From Ancylostoma caninum (lineage: Eukaryota > Nematoda > Chromadorea > Rhabditida > Ancylostomatidae), in assembly GCA_037903475.1 (NCBI GenBank), contig JBAJFG010000330.1:372001-436000 (forward strand): DNA of 64,000 nucleotides. The letters are read 5' to 3'. Shown in pieces: positions 43,501-58,500 of the stretch (the first letter of the stretch is position 1; the number at the start of each line of letters is the position of its first letter). A model generated the notes under the pieces. That model saw nothing but the letters and a program-made list of their open reading frames with translations, searched no databases and had not been told where the DNA came from. Made by a program: the position numbers and the translations under genes.

Positions 43501-46500
43501 CATCGCGTTCATAAACTATAGTTGCGCTTTCGGATTCGAGGGTGGATTCAAGCATTTCTAAGGTTACGCCTGGGCCACGATTAGCCGCCTCCTTCACCTC
43601 TTTAACTGTCTGAGCATCACCAAGGCGACTGAGATTAAATACGCCTGAAGTGGAAGCTTCTGTGGAACATCCACAGGAAAGTATTGGAGTCTCCTCCGTA
43701 TTACGATCGGTAACCACTATTGATGCATCCAGCTCGAAGGTTTCCGTACTCTGGATAGTGGAGTCCAAACTGGTAAAGGCATCCCCAGATGCCTTCTTTG
43801 ACAAGGTGGTAGGTTCTCCCTTGAATGGAATGAATGTCGTAGTTGTGACGTCTTCCTTGGTATCTTTCTTCTGTAGCTGGACGAAAACGTTCTCAATAGA
43901 ATCTTCAGTTTCTCCAGCCGACAGTTTCGCAGGTTCTCCAAGTTGAGGTGTTTTCAGGACAACGTCACTCATCTCACAACTTTCTGGCTTGTTCCATACT
44001 TCTGTTATAGTTTGGTTCTCTGTGCTTGAAGCGAATGTCGAAAGTGTCACTCCCGGGGTTGTATTCGCTATGACTACAATCTTTTCCACCTGTACAAGGG
44101 CCAAGCGAGTGGCGACAAGTGTGTCATCTGATTCGGAGGCACATTCCCTGCTAGATTTCGTGTTCAGCGACACCACTCCTCCTTTCCTCTTCTCTTTTAG
44201 GATCTCTGCAATCTCCTCTTCTTCTGAGTCACGATTATAAGCACAATGAGTAGTTTCATGGTTGTCGCCAGCCTCTCTAACAGTCACCTCGTTTGAATCC
44301 GTATTTGGTGCCGCAAGTTTTCTTGATACTGTATACTGTGCTTCTTGTCGGTTCCACACAGTTTCAACCAAGCGCTGTTTAGTTGTGCTAGCATAGGTAG
44401 TAAGTTTAGTGGGTGAAGCACTATTCCCAATTACAATTAGTTTCTGGGCAGATAGGTCAGTAGGACGTGGACACAGCAATGTGCCGCCCATTGTAGATGT
44501 AGCTTCGGCAGCAGATTTGGTCGACAGTTCTGCAGCTCCTCCGTAACGCTTGTCGTTAATGAGAATCGACTCCGCATGTGTACTATCATCACGGCGAAGG
44601 CTTGTAGCTGAAGTTATCGTGTTTTCCAGAGACTCCGTGGCAGTGTATGTGACAGGAATGCCTGTATTGGCCGCTGTGAACGTTTTCTTGTACACTTCGC
44701 TGTCACCGCTGCGAGTCAGATCCTGATTGATCACCAGATCTGTAGTCTTGGATGAGTAAGTGTGAAGTTGTGCGGGACTGATTGTGTTAGCGATGATGGT
44801 GGTGAAGCTCATTTGCAACTCCTCGACGATTGGTTTGACAAGATCGGCGGTGAACGTTTCGGAAACATCCTCAGCGGCTTTGGTGTTGAGCGTCTGCACT
44901 CCGCCATGTCTCGGGATGTACATCGTACGATCTAAATCGAATTTGTCGTTTGGTTTGTTAAAGATTGGATAGATGTATTCTATGTTTTCCGCGCTCTCCT
45001 CCACTCTCATTGTTGCGCTTTCTGAGTTGGCAGCCGTTATCTTTTTGGAAATTGTGTACATGGAGTCTTCTTGTTTCCAGTCTCGGTCCACGGTCACATT
45101 TTCGCTGCTAGCTGCTTTGGTTGTGATTTGCAGCGGCTCTGTAGTTTGGGCAAGAATTGTTTGTTGTTCGCAATGGGCCACAGCATCACGGATTTTCTCT
45201 ATCTCTCTGGTGGCAGAAACTTCGTGTTCTTCTGAAGCGTCGGCGTTCAGCTGGAATCTTCCTCCAAACCAGGCGATGGAACGAGTCATTTCGATCGCCT
45301 CTTTCATGGCTTCCTGCTCGTATTGCTGATAGACCGTGTGTTTTTCTTCTCGGCTTTCTTTCACTGTTACCGTGATGTTGGATCCACGGTGGATGTCCTT
45401 ATGCACAAGCAGATCTTGTAGGTGTTCATCAGATTTGCTGAAACTGGTGGCAAAGTTCATTGTCTCTGAAGTTGGTTCTGCTGACTTCATGAATGCTGGC
45501 TCAATCTTATTCGAGTCCTTGATGAGAGTAGATGCGACGGCGAATTGTGCTTCTTCGCTAAGAGCTGGATTGCACTCAATGTGGACATCTTCAGCAGCAT
45601 CGCAAGACAGTCTCACTCCCTCTGCCGTGAGAGGAACTTTCCTGATCAAGTCACTGACACCAGGAGCAGTCGTGCGATTGAAGTCGTAGTAAATGTTGGA
45701 GAATTCCTCTTGACTTTCGACAAATCTGCACGAGAAGGGTTCCGCGAGATTTGGACATGATCTTGTAGCCGCAGCTTTTTCCTTCTGCACGGAAGTCTCG
45801 TAGTTGAGATTCACTGTGGTGTTTTCCGTTGTAGCAGCGGTTACCCTCAGATTTATTTCCGACCTGACTCGCTGGATCTGCTTGTGGTGCAAGTTTTCTA
45901 GTTGAACTCTCTGTGCTAGGGCAATCGTTGCCATACGATCCTCTGATGTTGGCGTTTTGGTGTAGAGGTAGTAGTCGCCACCATAGCGTTTATCAGTCCA
46001 TTTGTTGGAAGTCTGTTCAAGAACATCAGGTGTATCGTAAGCAAGTCCAAGAGCTACAGTTTCATCTCCACTTTCCAGACATTTCAAGCTAACATCATCA
46101 CCTTTTGTGCTAATACTGACCAACTTGTCGGATTTCTCTTGTTGTGCGTTGACACCGAACTCAGACACGATTTCCTGACTTTCTTCTTTGCTTTCCATGG
46201 TTTTGAGAAGGAGTGCTTGTGTTCGAGCAACATTCTTTGTGTGCTCTACATCTATGTATGCTACTTGCCTGCTATTAATTTGACCATACAGAACCGTATG
46301 CTCATCTCCGAACTCCTCCGTCTCCATCTCGACTCCCTCTGCCTTGTTTGAGAGCGGCCATTCAACGCTGCTTGCCTCAACGCCTCCTTTTGTTCCGAGG
46401 AGCTCCACAGCCAGACGTATCTTCTCGTCTCCACTTTCCATGGTCTTCATTCGCATCTCTGGAGTTGTGTTTGCAGCAGTAACCTTCTTTCCAACAGTGA

Positions 46501-49500
46501 ACTGATCCGGCGTTTTCAGCAAATGATGGCTTGTCCAGACGACGTCGGTTTCAGCGGCATCTGCCTTGATGTATACTGGAGCCGCTGAAATGCAGATCTT
46601 GTCTGGCAAACATATCTCCCTCTTTTGAGTGGGTTTTTGTAGCTCGAATTTGTGTAGGTTAATTACAGCATTGAACTTGGCCTCGCCGCTCTCCTTCAAT
46701 CTCCATGATTCCTTTCTGAGCACCTTGTCTGGACGGGTAACTTCAATAGCAGGGATATCGCTGAGCTTAGATTCCAGATTAGCTTCGGTAACTAATTGTT
46801 CAATAGCAAAGCTTCTAGCTGTTGTTTCGACTGGAATGACACTTCTGACCAAAACGGCTTGCAGAGCCTCTTCAGGCATGATCATAGCCTTTGTAAGGGT
46901 TTCTACTTGCTCAGATGTTTCGAACGTTGCTAAGCTAGATTTGATCGCGACCTTCTTTGGCAGCAGCATCTCTGCTTCCAGATCTCTCTCAACTCCTTCC
47001 CATTTCGAGAGAATTTCCACCGCTCCATCTCCAGTCTCCTTAAATCGTTCACTACTCTTCTCCCTGATGAAGTGCGCCCTCTTAGCCGTAACTGTATAAG
47101 CCCTTTCATTACTTGTGTTATAGTTCGCAGTTGTGCAGGCAGTCTCTTCAGTAACATGCTTGGCCGATAGGCTAGCCGATTCCTTAGTGGCGATTTTAGG
47201 CACAGCCTCAACCGTCAAGGACGAACTTGGCAATGTTAATTCTACTACAGCTTCTCGCAGGTCGTCTCCAGCTGCCTGAGTGGCAAAGCTCTGTTGAAGT
47301 GAAGTTGAGACGCTAACAGTGTGACTGCATGACTCTTTTGTTCTTGGTAATGATCTCCTAATAAGGGCTATACCGCTATCGCTTTCTTCATGTCCATATT
47401 CGCGGAAGGATTGGGCGACTCCGATTTCTCGGTTCATCTCATCCACAAGTTGTTCGATCTCTGCGAAATCCTGATTTAGTTGGTCTATGTGGAGCGTCTT
47501 TTCTTCTTGATCTATAGAGAAAGTCTTCGTTTCTTTTCCTAGGGAAGCAGTTGATAATGATCGCACAACTCCGTAGGAAGATTCCTCTCTGGAAATCTGT
47601 TCCTCCTTTACAGTGGTTGCTGTGGCAGACGCTTTAGTATAAATAGTGAAGCTTTCGTGCAGTGCTTCAGCTTGAGTGATTTCCGCTTCCAATTCGTTCA
47701 GTATCGTCTCCCACTCAGATGCCGTCGACTGTAGATTCCATTCCTGCTCTTGCAACTTCTTCTCAGCCCGTTCCTTGGACCTTGCACGGAGTTTAATTGA
47801 AGTGCTTTCCCTATGACCAGACTTTGAGTACGTTGACGTGAATGTAGCAGCTTCTGATGTTGTCGCCTTCAGCTGCGAGACAGCCTGGCTGTCATTCATT
47901 GCTGTTATTGTTTTCTTAATCTCCGCAGAAGCAAATGCTCGTTGCAATGTAGGCACCACCTCTGTGCATTCATCACCAGCTGCTTTTCCAGTGAATTGCT
48001 CTTGCCACAGTCGCGGTACTGGGAGCGAGTCTTCGGCTTCATCACACTCGTACTTCTTCTGGACGATCTTTCCGAACAGAGTGCAAATTTGCGTCTTCTC
48101 ATCACCATACTCATGATAGCGTCCAGATGTCAACTCCTTCACCGACATGGTGTTAATACTCTCGGACGTCTGTTCGTCGTCGACTCGCTCTAGATGTTTC
48201 TCAGATTTTGTCATCTCGATCTGGAACTTCCTTTCCTGCGCTTCACTGCTCTTTAGAGGGACGTCTCTTCGGGTTTCTTGCAGTGCTGTATCTTTCCCGA
48301 TATTCAGCGATGATTCAGTGGTTGACTCCTCTGTTCCACGTAGATTGGCGGCAGAATGCTCACGGTTGTCGATTGCGATGGTTTTCGATTCGGACATTTC
48401 GTCCACATAGGTGTCGTACTGAGACGCCGCCACTTCCTCCTTCGATTCAGACATTCTGCCTTCATCCCTGACAACTATTTTTTCCCTACTCAGAGCTTCT
48501 ACGGTGACTGTCTCGTCCTTTCTTTGGAGCAGCAAGGTAGAACTTAATGAAGACTCCTCCGTAGCAGCGAGTCGTTCTTGATGCTCTATCTGAGTGCCAG
48601 TCGTGATGAGTTTCGCGCTGCTCTCTTTCTCGAACTCTCTTTCGAGCAGATTCTCCGTTGATATTTCAGTTTCTTGTGACGCCATAGTAGAATGCATTTG
48701 GACGAGTTTCCTGACATCCGGCATGCTTTTCGTTACATCCTCCTGAGACATATGTTTAGCTTTCAACTTCCCGAACTCTGTGTTGGTTGTTGTTTCATCC
48801 TCGCCGTACTCGTGGAACTCTCCATAGTATCCAGTTTGCGCCTTTTCAACGGCAGTGTGCTGAGCTATAGAGGCGGATGCGCTTCTTTGAAGAGTGAAGC
48901 TAGTTTTTGTCTCGTCGACGCTCAGTCGTCGTTCTACCGAATCTTGGGAATCTAGTGGCAGTTCTAGTTCTCCATGTCGCGCTGGCCGCCTAACGGTCAA
49001 GTCTAGGGTAGTAGCTGTGTCTTCATCTGTAACTGCTTTGGTGAGAAGCTCAGATGATTGTTGGCTCATGTCTTTCCAACATATGAGTGCCGCTTGATCG
49101 GTTTCGATGATGTCCCAATGTGTGGCAAGACCTTGCACTTCTGAGATGAACTCTTTATAAGATTGCGATGAAAGCATCTCATCACGAGAAGTGCGGAATT
49201 GACGCTGAACGTGGAGCTCATGTTGGCTTTGGCTGAGCTGTCTATCAATGTCCATTTTCTCTTCTGAAGTGGCTTTCAGACAGCCGACACTCTTTGCTCT
49301 CTGCAGATCCGGCATTTCCCTGTGAACCTGAGCACGAGCAACTTCCGCGCTCAGATCAGTTGTAACTGCTGCAATGTCTTCCTTCGTGGCTTGCATTCGC
49401 TTCTCCAAGGACAACGTTCTTGCCATCTTCTGCGTGACTTCCTCGTGTTCCTTTCGACTGGCTGGTGCTTCAGTCCTCGACATGGAGAGCATCTGCACTT

Positions 49501-52500
49501 GTTCTTCGCTGCCGAATTCTCTATGAACACTTGTCCGGCGTTCTTGGTGGAAGTACGTCTGTTCACCTACAACATCAGCTGATTGCGATGGAAGTTCTAA
49601 CACTACTTGTTCTTGTCGCTCGCTAATCTCTAAACGACGTTTATCGCTCGCTTGTTCTCTATCATCTACGACCCGTGTAGCGTCGCCAACGGCAGCTCTG
49701 CTTAGCTCGCAGGCCGCCTCGGCAACAGCCTCACTAGTCGCTACTACTTCTTTCATCGTTCGCTCTATTTCCATTGCACGGCTGCGCAGCGTTGCTTCAG
49801 TGTCTAGACTGCTATCTACGGTTCTCAGAATCGCAGCAGCGGTTTCATCTTTGCTTTCCTTGGTTGTCAATACACTTCCCTGCTTAGTTATATCGGCAAG
49901 AAGTTGTGATTGGATTTCGACTTGATCTTGCTTTGCTCTATCTACTTCTACTTCTACTTGATGTTCTTGTGTTGCTTTGAGTTTGGCTACACCGATGATT
50001 TCCTGCTTTTGGCTAGTAACGTATTGCATTGATACACTATCCTCGTCCTTAGCAAGCATGACAGGTTGGTCCACAAACTGTTCCTGGGATGCCTGCAAGG
50101 TCTCGCCGACGCGAATTGTGCTGGTGGTTTGAATTGACATACGCTGCTCCTCGAACTGTTCCTTTGGCGCTTCGACTGTTTGAGCAACGAGCCCGAAACT
50201 AGTCTCTTCTGTGAGATACTCCTTGAATTCTCCAATCGTCGCTTCTTTTCTACGCTCAGGCAGTTGTTTACTGACTTCGGCTTCAGAATCAGGCTGTCCA
50301 ATATTCTTGGATGCCAATTCAGACGCTATCATGTACCTCTTGGCAGCATCTTCATGCTGCTTTTCTGGTACAGTTCCTTCAACTCCAGCTGTTATTTCTT
50401 TTGTTCTTTCTGCACTAGCAAACACATCTTCCTGTTCTGAAGCTTTCACAGATAGTGCTCTTCTCTCGACAGATTTTTCTTTCTCTTCCAAAGTATAAAC
50501 AACCTCCTCTCCAAAAGGAGTGCGCCAGATTCCCTGAATTGTTTCATCGGTGCTTTCTTGCATTTTGGCTGTTGAAGCAGCCGCATTCTTGTCTGCTATC
50601 TGCACCTCTGAGGCTTCCTTTTGATCAATTGAAGCTAGCGAAACAACCTGTTCTGCTGATGTATATTCACTCGCTTTCATCGCTTGAATTTCTTTTTCAA
50701 CAGTTGTTTCCCTGATTGTTTTTTCTGATTGCAGACTGAGTTCTTCTCTTCGCAACAGCAGCTGATCATCGATAGTGGATTCTTCAGCGGCTCTCATCTT
50801 ACTTTCTAGCTCGAGCTTCTTGAAATCCTCAACTTTTATAGCCGCACTTTCGAACTGTTCATCGTGCGGTTCGATGGTGCCAAGGACCGCTACCACTTCT
50901 GCTTGTTCTCTGGCGTACTCTGTCGCTGATCCCGTCGACGAAACCACAATGACGTCCTTTTCAGTTGTTACAGCGATTTCTCCCATTGCACATCTCTGAT
51001 AGCTCGTAGTGACATCGAGTTGCTCGATAGAGAATCCTCTCCTACTTGCTGCTCTTTGCGCCTCTGACAAGACAGAAACAGCAGAGTCGCTGGGCTCCTT
51101 CGACAAATCAACTTCTGATCGCGCAGTTTCCATCTCACTTGCTTTCGTAGAAAGAGTGACATCCGATGATTCCACACTCCTTTCTCGGATTGTTCTTTGG
51201 GAATCCTCAGTTGTAATGCTGGAATCCCAGATACCAAATACGGCGGTTTCACTAGCTTCCTTGCTAGTGATTTGTGCGGCATCGATGCTGGATGATGAGA
51301 TTGATTTCCCAACTCCGTAAGATGTTGATCCTCTTGCGCGCCTGTAATCCACTTCGGCTTGCTCCTCCGTGGTTGTCGAGGTTGAAAGATGAACACTGTC
51401 TTTGAATGCTGTCACCTGTTCCATGCTGGTCGATTCCATCGCTTCGTCTCTCCTGATTATTCCGGTTTCCTGTATATTAGTTTCAGTGCTAGCAGACATC
51501 GTCCTAATCGCTTCGACGTGATGCGCGTGAGGTATCTGTGTTACTGCATCAGCAGATTCGGGTTTCTTCGGAGTGAGGTGACCCAGCACCCCACTTACCT
51601 TGACGTCGTCTGTGCCGAACTCATGCACAATCGCTGTATCTGAAGCAGCTATTACATCATGCAGAGTTGAAGATTGTTCTGCGGCGGTTTCCTCCTTTCT
51701 TAGTATGGACTCGTACTGTTGTTGCTGAATTGAGAACGCTTTGCTGGTGGAATCCGCTCTTTCCATCTTGACAGTTGATGAGATTTCAGCTGAGCTTGCA
51801 TCCATGAAATCTACTGACGTTGCAGTGGAGTCCTCCGTTGGTGCGTGAACTGATCTAGACAACTGCTCCTGCGTACGCTCACTCTGTGAAATCATAGTTT
51901 GCGTTTCTTCGTCTGCGACAGTCCTCCAGATTCCGTACGCAGCCTCATCACGGACTTCCTGAGTTGCATCTGCTACTGTTAGCCTTTGTTTCTCTACCTG
52001 AGTTGCTCCAACCCCGTATTTTTGCTCCGTGTTGAGGTATTCCATTGTTCTTGTTGTCAGCTCTTCCTGCGAAGCAGCCATTGTCTGGGAAGAGCTGTCT
52101 AGAACTTTGGTAACAGTTGTGATTTCAGCCGTTCCAGAGCTGACATTCCTTCTGAGTTCCTCGCGACGTTCTATATCCTCTTCCTGAGATGCGGAAACTG
52201 TTTTGTGATCAGCAAGACGTCGGGTTTGGATGACCGTAGACTCAGCTGTGGCCTGTTCTTCTGGTTTCGGTTGCAGATAGCCGTGTGTGGTAAGCATTCC
52301 CGTTGTTTCATACCCGAATTCTTGTGCATTCGACGTCGTTGTTGATCTGGACACCTCTGGAATGTTTGCGAATTCACCGGCTACACTTGGTTGTTTCTCA
52401 AATTGCAGTTGCTGAGACTCATTTGCAATGCTGAATTCTTTAATGTCGCTTTGCGTTTGCGTGGATTTGAATTGCATTTCTACGTCTTGCCGCTTTTGGA

Positions 52501-55500
52501 GATTTTCTAGCCTTTGCTCGAATTGGATTGTGGTTTCTTTGCTTGCTTGCATTGTGCTTTGCATTTGATCGCGCTCCCTTGCTATTTGCTCTAACGTAAT
52601 CTCACTAAACGCTGATTTCTCCACAGATTGCCAGATACCATGCGCAGCTTCTTCGGAAATTTGCTTAGTTCTAAGAGCATCCTCCATATTGATACGATCC
52701 TTTGCTGCAAAACCTAGAGTGGCTTCTTGATCAGCGGCACTAAGTGAGAGATCAGCGGTGATTTGACTGTCGCGAATCGCTGGACTAGATAAAGAAGTGG
52801 TAATTGTAATGGGAACATATACATTGACGTCAATTTCTTCCAAATCTTTTGAATGCACAATTTCTGTACAGATTTCTGCTCCCTCGTGAGCCGTCGCTGT
52901 CGTTGTTAATCCGATTGCGAGCCTTCTTCGGTCTTCTACAGATGTAGACAATGTTTCAAAGCGTTGTGCCTGGTATTCAAGCAGTCCACTAATGATGTCT
53001 ACACCAGTGGTTTCACGTCCATGTTCTCTGACTGATCTCTCAGTTGTCGAGACTTGCAGCTCCGCCATTTTTGCAGAAGTTTCGGCAGATGTTCCTTCTC
53101 CCTGCAGTAGCACCTCTTCGCTGGCTCTGGAGTCGACGAACGTTCTCTCCAATGAACTCTGCTCTAAATCAGCCATGAGTTTTGTCAACAGCTGATTTGG
53201 CTCCTCCTTCCGTAGCATTTTCACGAGTTCTGTAGCCGCATCAGTAGGTGCGAACGTATCTAGAACTACACTTTCAAGTAGAGCTAGAGAACTTACAAGT
53301 TCAGTGATTTCAGTGGTAGATTTTGTCCTCCACAGCGTGTGCACAGTTTCATCTGTTAGTTCGCCAATGCATTTTGATAAAGCGGTACTGACTCGCTCTG
53401 CAGCTTCACCTTGCGCTTCCGCCGAAGCGTCTGCATGTCGCAAATGCTGGTCGAGGGTTTTTTGGATCTCACTAACTGCAGTGGCCGACATATTGCTCTC
53501 CTGAGTAGTGATCAGATCTACAACCTTGCTAGCAGCTTCCTCACCCAACGCGCGGGTGAGTGAGATCGTCAACCGTTCCTGCTGCTCCTTACAAGCCCTC
53601 AAAGCGCATCTCAAATAGAGTATCTGCTGCCTCTTTTGTACAATACTCGCTTCCTCTGCACTAGGAGGTGGCGCAGCGAGAGCTCCTGCAACCACATCTG
53701 TCTGAGCCGTGTCGCTTTCATATTTTCTTGTAACTGACGACAAATGTATCTTCCGACTCTCGGATATCATTGTTGCCGAACTTTGCTGGAGTTCCTTACC
53801 AAAGAGCGCGACTGATGCCGTCGTTCTGTCCGCGCTAAGTCGCATCTCACCACTAGACTTTGTTGCTTCTGGTATCACCTTTGCGGCTAACTCAACAGTT
53901 TTTCCGTGCAGCGTTGAATCAATAGTTGTTTGTTCTTCGGTTGGAGCCGTTACATTCGCCACCACACGCTCGATAGAAGCTACTGTCATTAGAAGTGTAC
54001 AGAGCGATGTCGTGGGTTCGGCTGTGCGCCAGAGAGCATACGTATTCTGTTCTGTCAATTGCTGGACAGTATGGGTCAGAGCTTCACGGAGTTTCTCAAC
54101 CACCTGTTCGCGAACATGGAGAGAGCGAACGTCTCTGCGCTCTTCCAAGATGGAGATCATTTCAGAAGTGATTCTTTGGCTTAGCACTACATTGCTTCTT
54201 TCAAGGATTTGTAGTACTTTACTGATTTCGCGATTCTCTTGGTATCTTTCCAAGGCTTCTATCAACTCCGCTCTTTCTTCTGAGGTAGCCTTCACAACAT
54301 GAATAAGTTGCATCCGGCGCCGTTCAGCTAAACTTGTGTGTCTTTCCCGGTATTGCTCTGTGCGCTGAATCTGGCCAACAGATACATGCGTCACGGTCTC
54401 CTCCTCTGGCACTGATATTTTGGTTATTGCTGATTCCAGAGAGTAAAGTGCTACGAGAAGTGTAGTTATGGAACTGAATTCAGGCTCAGCCTGGAAGGTC
54501 GCGAACGTCACCTCATCAGTGAGCGCTCTGATGGATTCATTCAACAACATGCGCAATCCTGCTGCAATTGTAGAAGCGGTTGCTTCTTCAGTTGTAGATG
54601 CAGCTAAAGCCTGCTCAACTGTCGTGATCATGTGATGCGTGACAGTAGCACTGAAAGCCACATTTTCCTGAGCGAGAAACTCTATGGTTTTAGCGATATC
54701 AGTATGGTTCTCGTATCGTTTCAGTAAGTGCAGTAGTCGCTGTGTTTCTTCTGTCACCGCCTTACTTGTATGGGAAAGATGAAGTTGTCTAGTGTGAAGT
54801 TCTTCTTGGCTAGACATTCTATCCTCGAAAACACGTGAGGATGTCATATGAGATCCACGCGCTTCAAGAGTGGACAAGAGCGACTGAGAGCTGATACCGA
54901 ACCGTTCTTCAATGTAGGCACGATGTGCTTCAGGTATAGAAATAGTGTCGCCTTCGGCAAAAGTTCTGGATAACTCCGTCACAAGTTGCGTCTCTCTTTG
55001 TTCTCTTATTCGTAGACGCCTTTCCACTGATTCTGCAGCGCTCAACGCGATGGCTAACTGAGTGGCTGATGCTGCTTCCATAGATTGAACGATAGAGAAT
55101 ACCGTTTCATCTACAGTTTCTTTAACGACCTTTGCAACAGCGTCACGTACCAGCTCGGCAGCAGTTTTACTCGTGGACTCAGATTGGGGCAGTTTTTCAA
55201 GCTCTTTTATAGCCGTTATAATTTCTCGAACGACCGACGCGCTGAAGTCCACCTTAGCGGAAAGCAATTCTCGTATAATTTTGGTTATTTCTCCATTTTC
55301 TTCATACTTTTTCAGGAGTTGTGCCAATTCCATCTTCTCTTCAGTAGTGGATTTAATAGCATGGGTGAAATACAAGCGCCTTGGGGTTCCCGAAAGGTCC
55401 CCGACTTCTTCACTTTCAGCTGGTGGTCGCTGCAATACTTGCAAAGAAGCTCCGACGGTGACGGAATCTGTTCCCATTTCTCGTGCAGCTCTCTCCGCTC

Positions 55501-58500
55501 TTTCTGTCGCTCTAAGCGTTGAAGCGTACGATGCTGCTTCTTGTTGTGGGATATTCTCTAGAACAGAATTTAGCACCTGCATGCTTGCAATGAATCGTCG
55601 TTCCGTAAAGGATCTGCCGTGCACTGGTAAGGTGGCTTCGTACGACGATGCAGGCCTTGCAGCCAGATCAATTCCAGTGGAGGTTGCAGTCTCCGCCGGA
55701 GCTTGAACTTGGGCTTCTGCAGTTTCCATTGACGACATTGTCTTTGCAAGCTCTGCTGTTGACATGGAATCTTTTGTGCAAAGTATGGCAAATGCATTTT
55801 CATCAACGATCTCTTTCACAACCTGTGAAATGGCTGCTCGTAGCGTGTCAGATACTACCTTACTGACATCTGATGTTTGACCATTCCTGGCGATTTCTCG
55901 CTCAATCACAGTTCTGATCGTGCGCACGGCCAGTCCACTCCAAGTTATTTTTCCTGATGTTAATGCTTGAACAACGCTTGCAACATGTTCATCATCTTGG
56001 TATTTGCTCAACAATTTTATGAATTCGGCCTGCTCATCAGATGTCGCCTCTACGCTATGTAAGAGGTGAATGTATTGGCGTGACTTCTGGACAGATTCTT
56101 TTCCTTCGGCCTGTTCTCTTGGTCGATCAAGGACCTGCACTTGTCCTTGGATTTGTGTTGACTGCTGGCCGTACTCTCGAATATCTTTTCTTTCCACTTG
56201 AGTTTCCGCATACTCAATACATTTTGTGGATGATTCCTCTGCGCTAATCTTTTGGAAAGTAGACAACACCACTCCGACATCTACACCAAACCTTTCTTGA
56301 ATGTACGTACGGTGCTCTTCTGGCACGGTCATGGTGCGGTCTTCGAGGAGGCTGCGAACCAGTTCAACAGCAATTGCTGCTTCTTCTTGTTCTGCAGCAC
56401 GTAGACGTGCTTCCACAGTTGCTGAGTTAGCTAATGCTGTAGCTAGCTGGGCTGTTGATGTCGTCTCGGCATATTGCACGATAGTAAAGGTTGTCTCTTC
56501 AACAGCTTGCTCCACAGCTTTTGCTATCACTTCTCGGATGGCAGAGGCTACAGAATGGCTGATGCTCTCTGACTGAGGGGTCTTCTGCAGTTCGGATGTT
56601 GTTGCTATCATTTCCCGTACGATTGAACTGGTAAATTCAGTTCTTTCGGAGACTAGGTCCTCAATTAGTTTGCCTACTTCCACGTCTTCAGAGTACCTTT
56701 CCAACAGCTTGATGAGTTCCATCCTTTCCTCACTGGTTGCTTTCATGCTCTGCGACAAGCTAATCTGTGGATAGCCTGTATGTGTTAGTGTGGTCTGCTC
56801 CGCTTGGGAAGGAGGTCGCTGCAGTACTTGAGCTGAAGCTTCGATCTGAACCGATTCTGTTCCAAGCTCCCGTGCTTGCGCAGAGATTCTCTCCTCTGGT
56901 CTGAGGGATCGAATAGCAGTAGCGACGTGCTCCTTAGAAACGCCCTCCAAGATACTAAGGAGTAACTCTGTATGAATAGCGAAATCACGAGCTGCCGATG
57001 ACTTTCCTCCAGTAGGAACGATCACTTCTTTGGAAGAGGATGGTCTAGCAGTCAGGTCAATATTCGTAAAGGTTGAATCCTCCTCTACTGAACGAGTAGA
57101 TTCTTCAGTTGTTCCCAGTAATGAAAGGGCCACTGAGAGTTCTGTGGCTGTCATTGTTTCTCTGCTTTGAAGCATAGTGAAGGAGGTTTCAGTGACAATC
57201 TCCTTTAGAGCTTTCAAAAGCTCACAGCGGAGAACATCGGCCACTCGCTTACTAGTATCTGAACTTTCTGGTGATATAGCAATTTCCCTTTCAACGGAAG
57301 TTACTATTGTTTTAGTAGCTATTCCACTAAAGGTCAACCTCTTAGTGGTCACTTCATTGAGTACTGCCGCTACCTGCTCATCATTGCTGTAGCGTTTCAA
57401 GAGCTCTATCAATTGAGCGTGTTCCTCGGCTGTTGCCTTGGATCCGTGGAGAACGTGGAGATATTTGTGATGCTTTAGCGATGTGCATGCATCTGCTCTC
57501 TGCTCTATAGGTTTCTCCAGCTTAGCCATCTGCGCCAGTACTTCTACTGCTTCTCGGCCATATTCGCGAGCATCAGCTCCCACATTCAGCGTTTCCCTGT
57601 GCTTGAGATAGCTCGTAGCTGATCCCTGTGCATCAGGTCTTTGTATCGACGATGCTAAAGCCTCCGCACTGGTGCCAAACCTTTCCGCTATATAATCGCG
57701 ATGCAATTCTGGCATAGTGAGAGTTTCCTCCATTGAGAGCTGTCTTGATAGTTCGGATATGAGAGATGTTTCCCTTTCTTCCGCAGAGAAAAGCCTACCT
57801 TCCGCTTGTTCCAAGGCAGTTAATGTTCTCGTAAGCTGCGTATTGGAAGCCGTTTCAATGAACTGGATCACCAGGAAAGATGTTTCGTCAACAATTTCTC
57901 TGACACCTCTGGACACTATGTTGTGGATCCTTTCTTTTATGACTTTACTTGCTTCTGCTGACTGTGGACTTTTCTTTAGTTCATTAACTGCACTAGTCAT
58001 TTCTTGCACTAATGAACTGCTGAACTCTGCTTTGTCAGAATTTAGAAGCTTGATGACCTTTGCTATTTCCGCGTCCCTCTGATATCCTCGCAATAGTTCA
58101 ACAAGTTCTGCCCTCTCCTCAGCAGAAGCTTTAGTGTTATGAACAGCTCGGAGCTTTCTTGGTCCTTTCTGTCTGCTTTCAACCTCTTCATCTTCATGTG
58201 TCGCTTGTTGCAGCCTTTGCAACGATGCGCCTATTTGCACTGACTCGCTACCGAATTCTCTTGCCTGGCTTGTTGCCTGACCGAAAACTTTGACAGGAAT
58301 AGAAACTTCAGCTTTTCTTTCTTCTGAGATGTGATCCAGAATTTTCATGAGGGTTTCTGCACAAACAGCGAACTGCCTTTCCGCAGAAGAAGCGCCTTGA
58401 ATTGGAATTGTCGAATCTTGTGATTCCGTTACGGAAGCAGCAAATTCAGGATAGGATGAGATAGATGCTTCTTTTGGGGCTTCAACATTCGCACAAGCAG

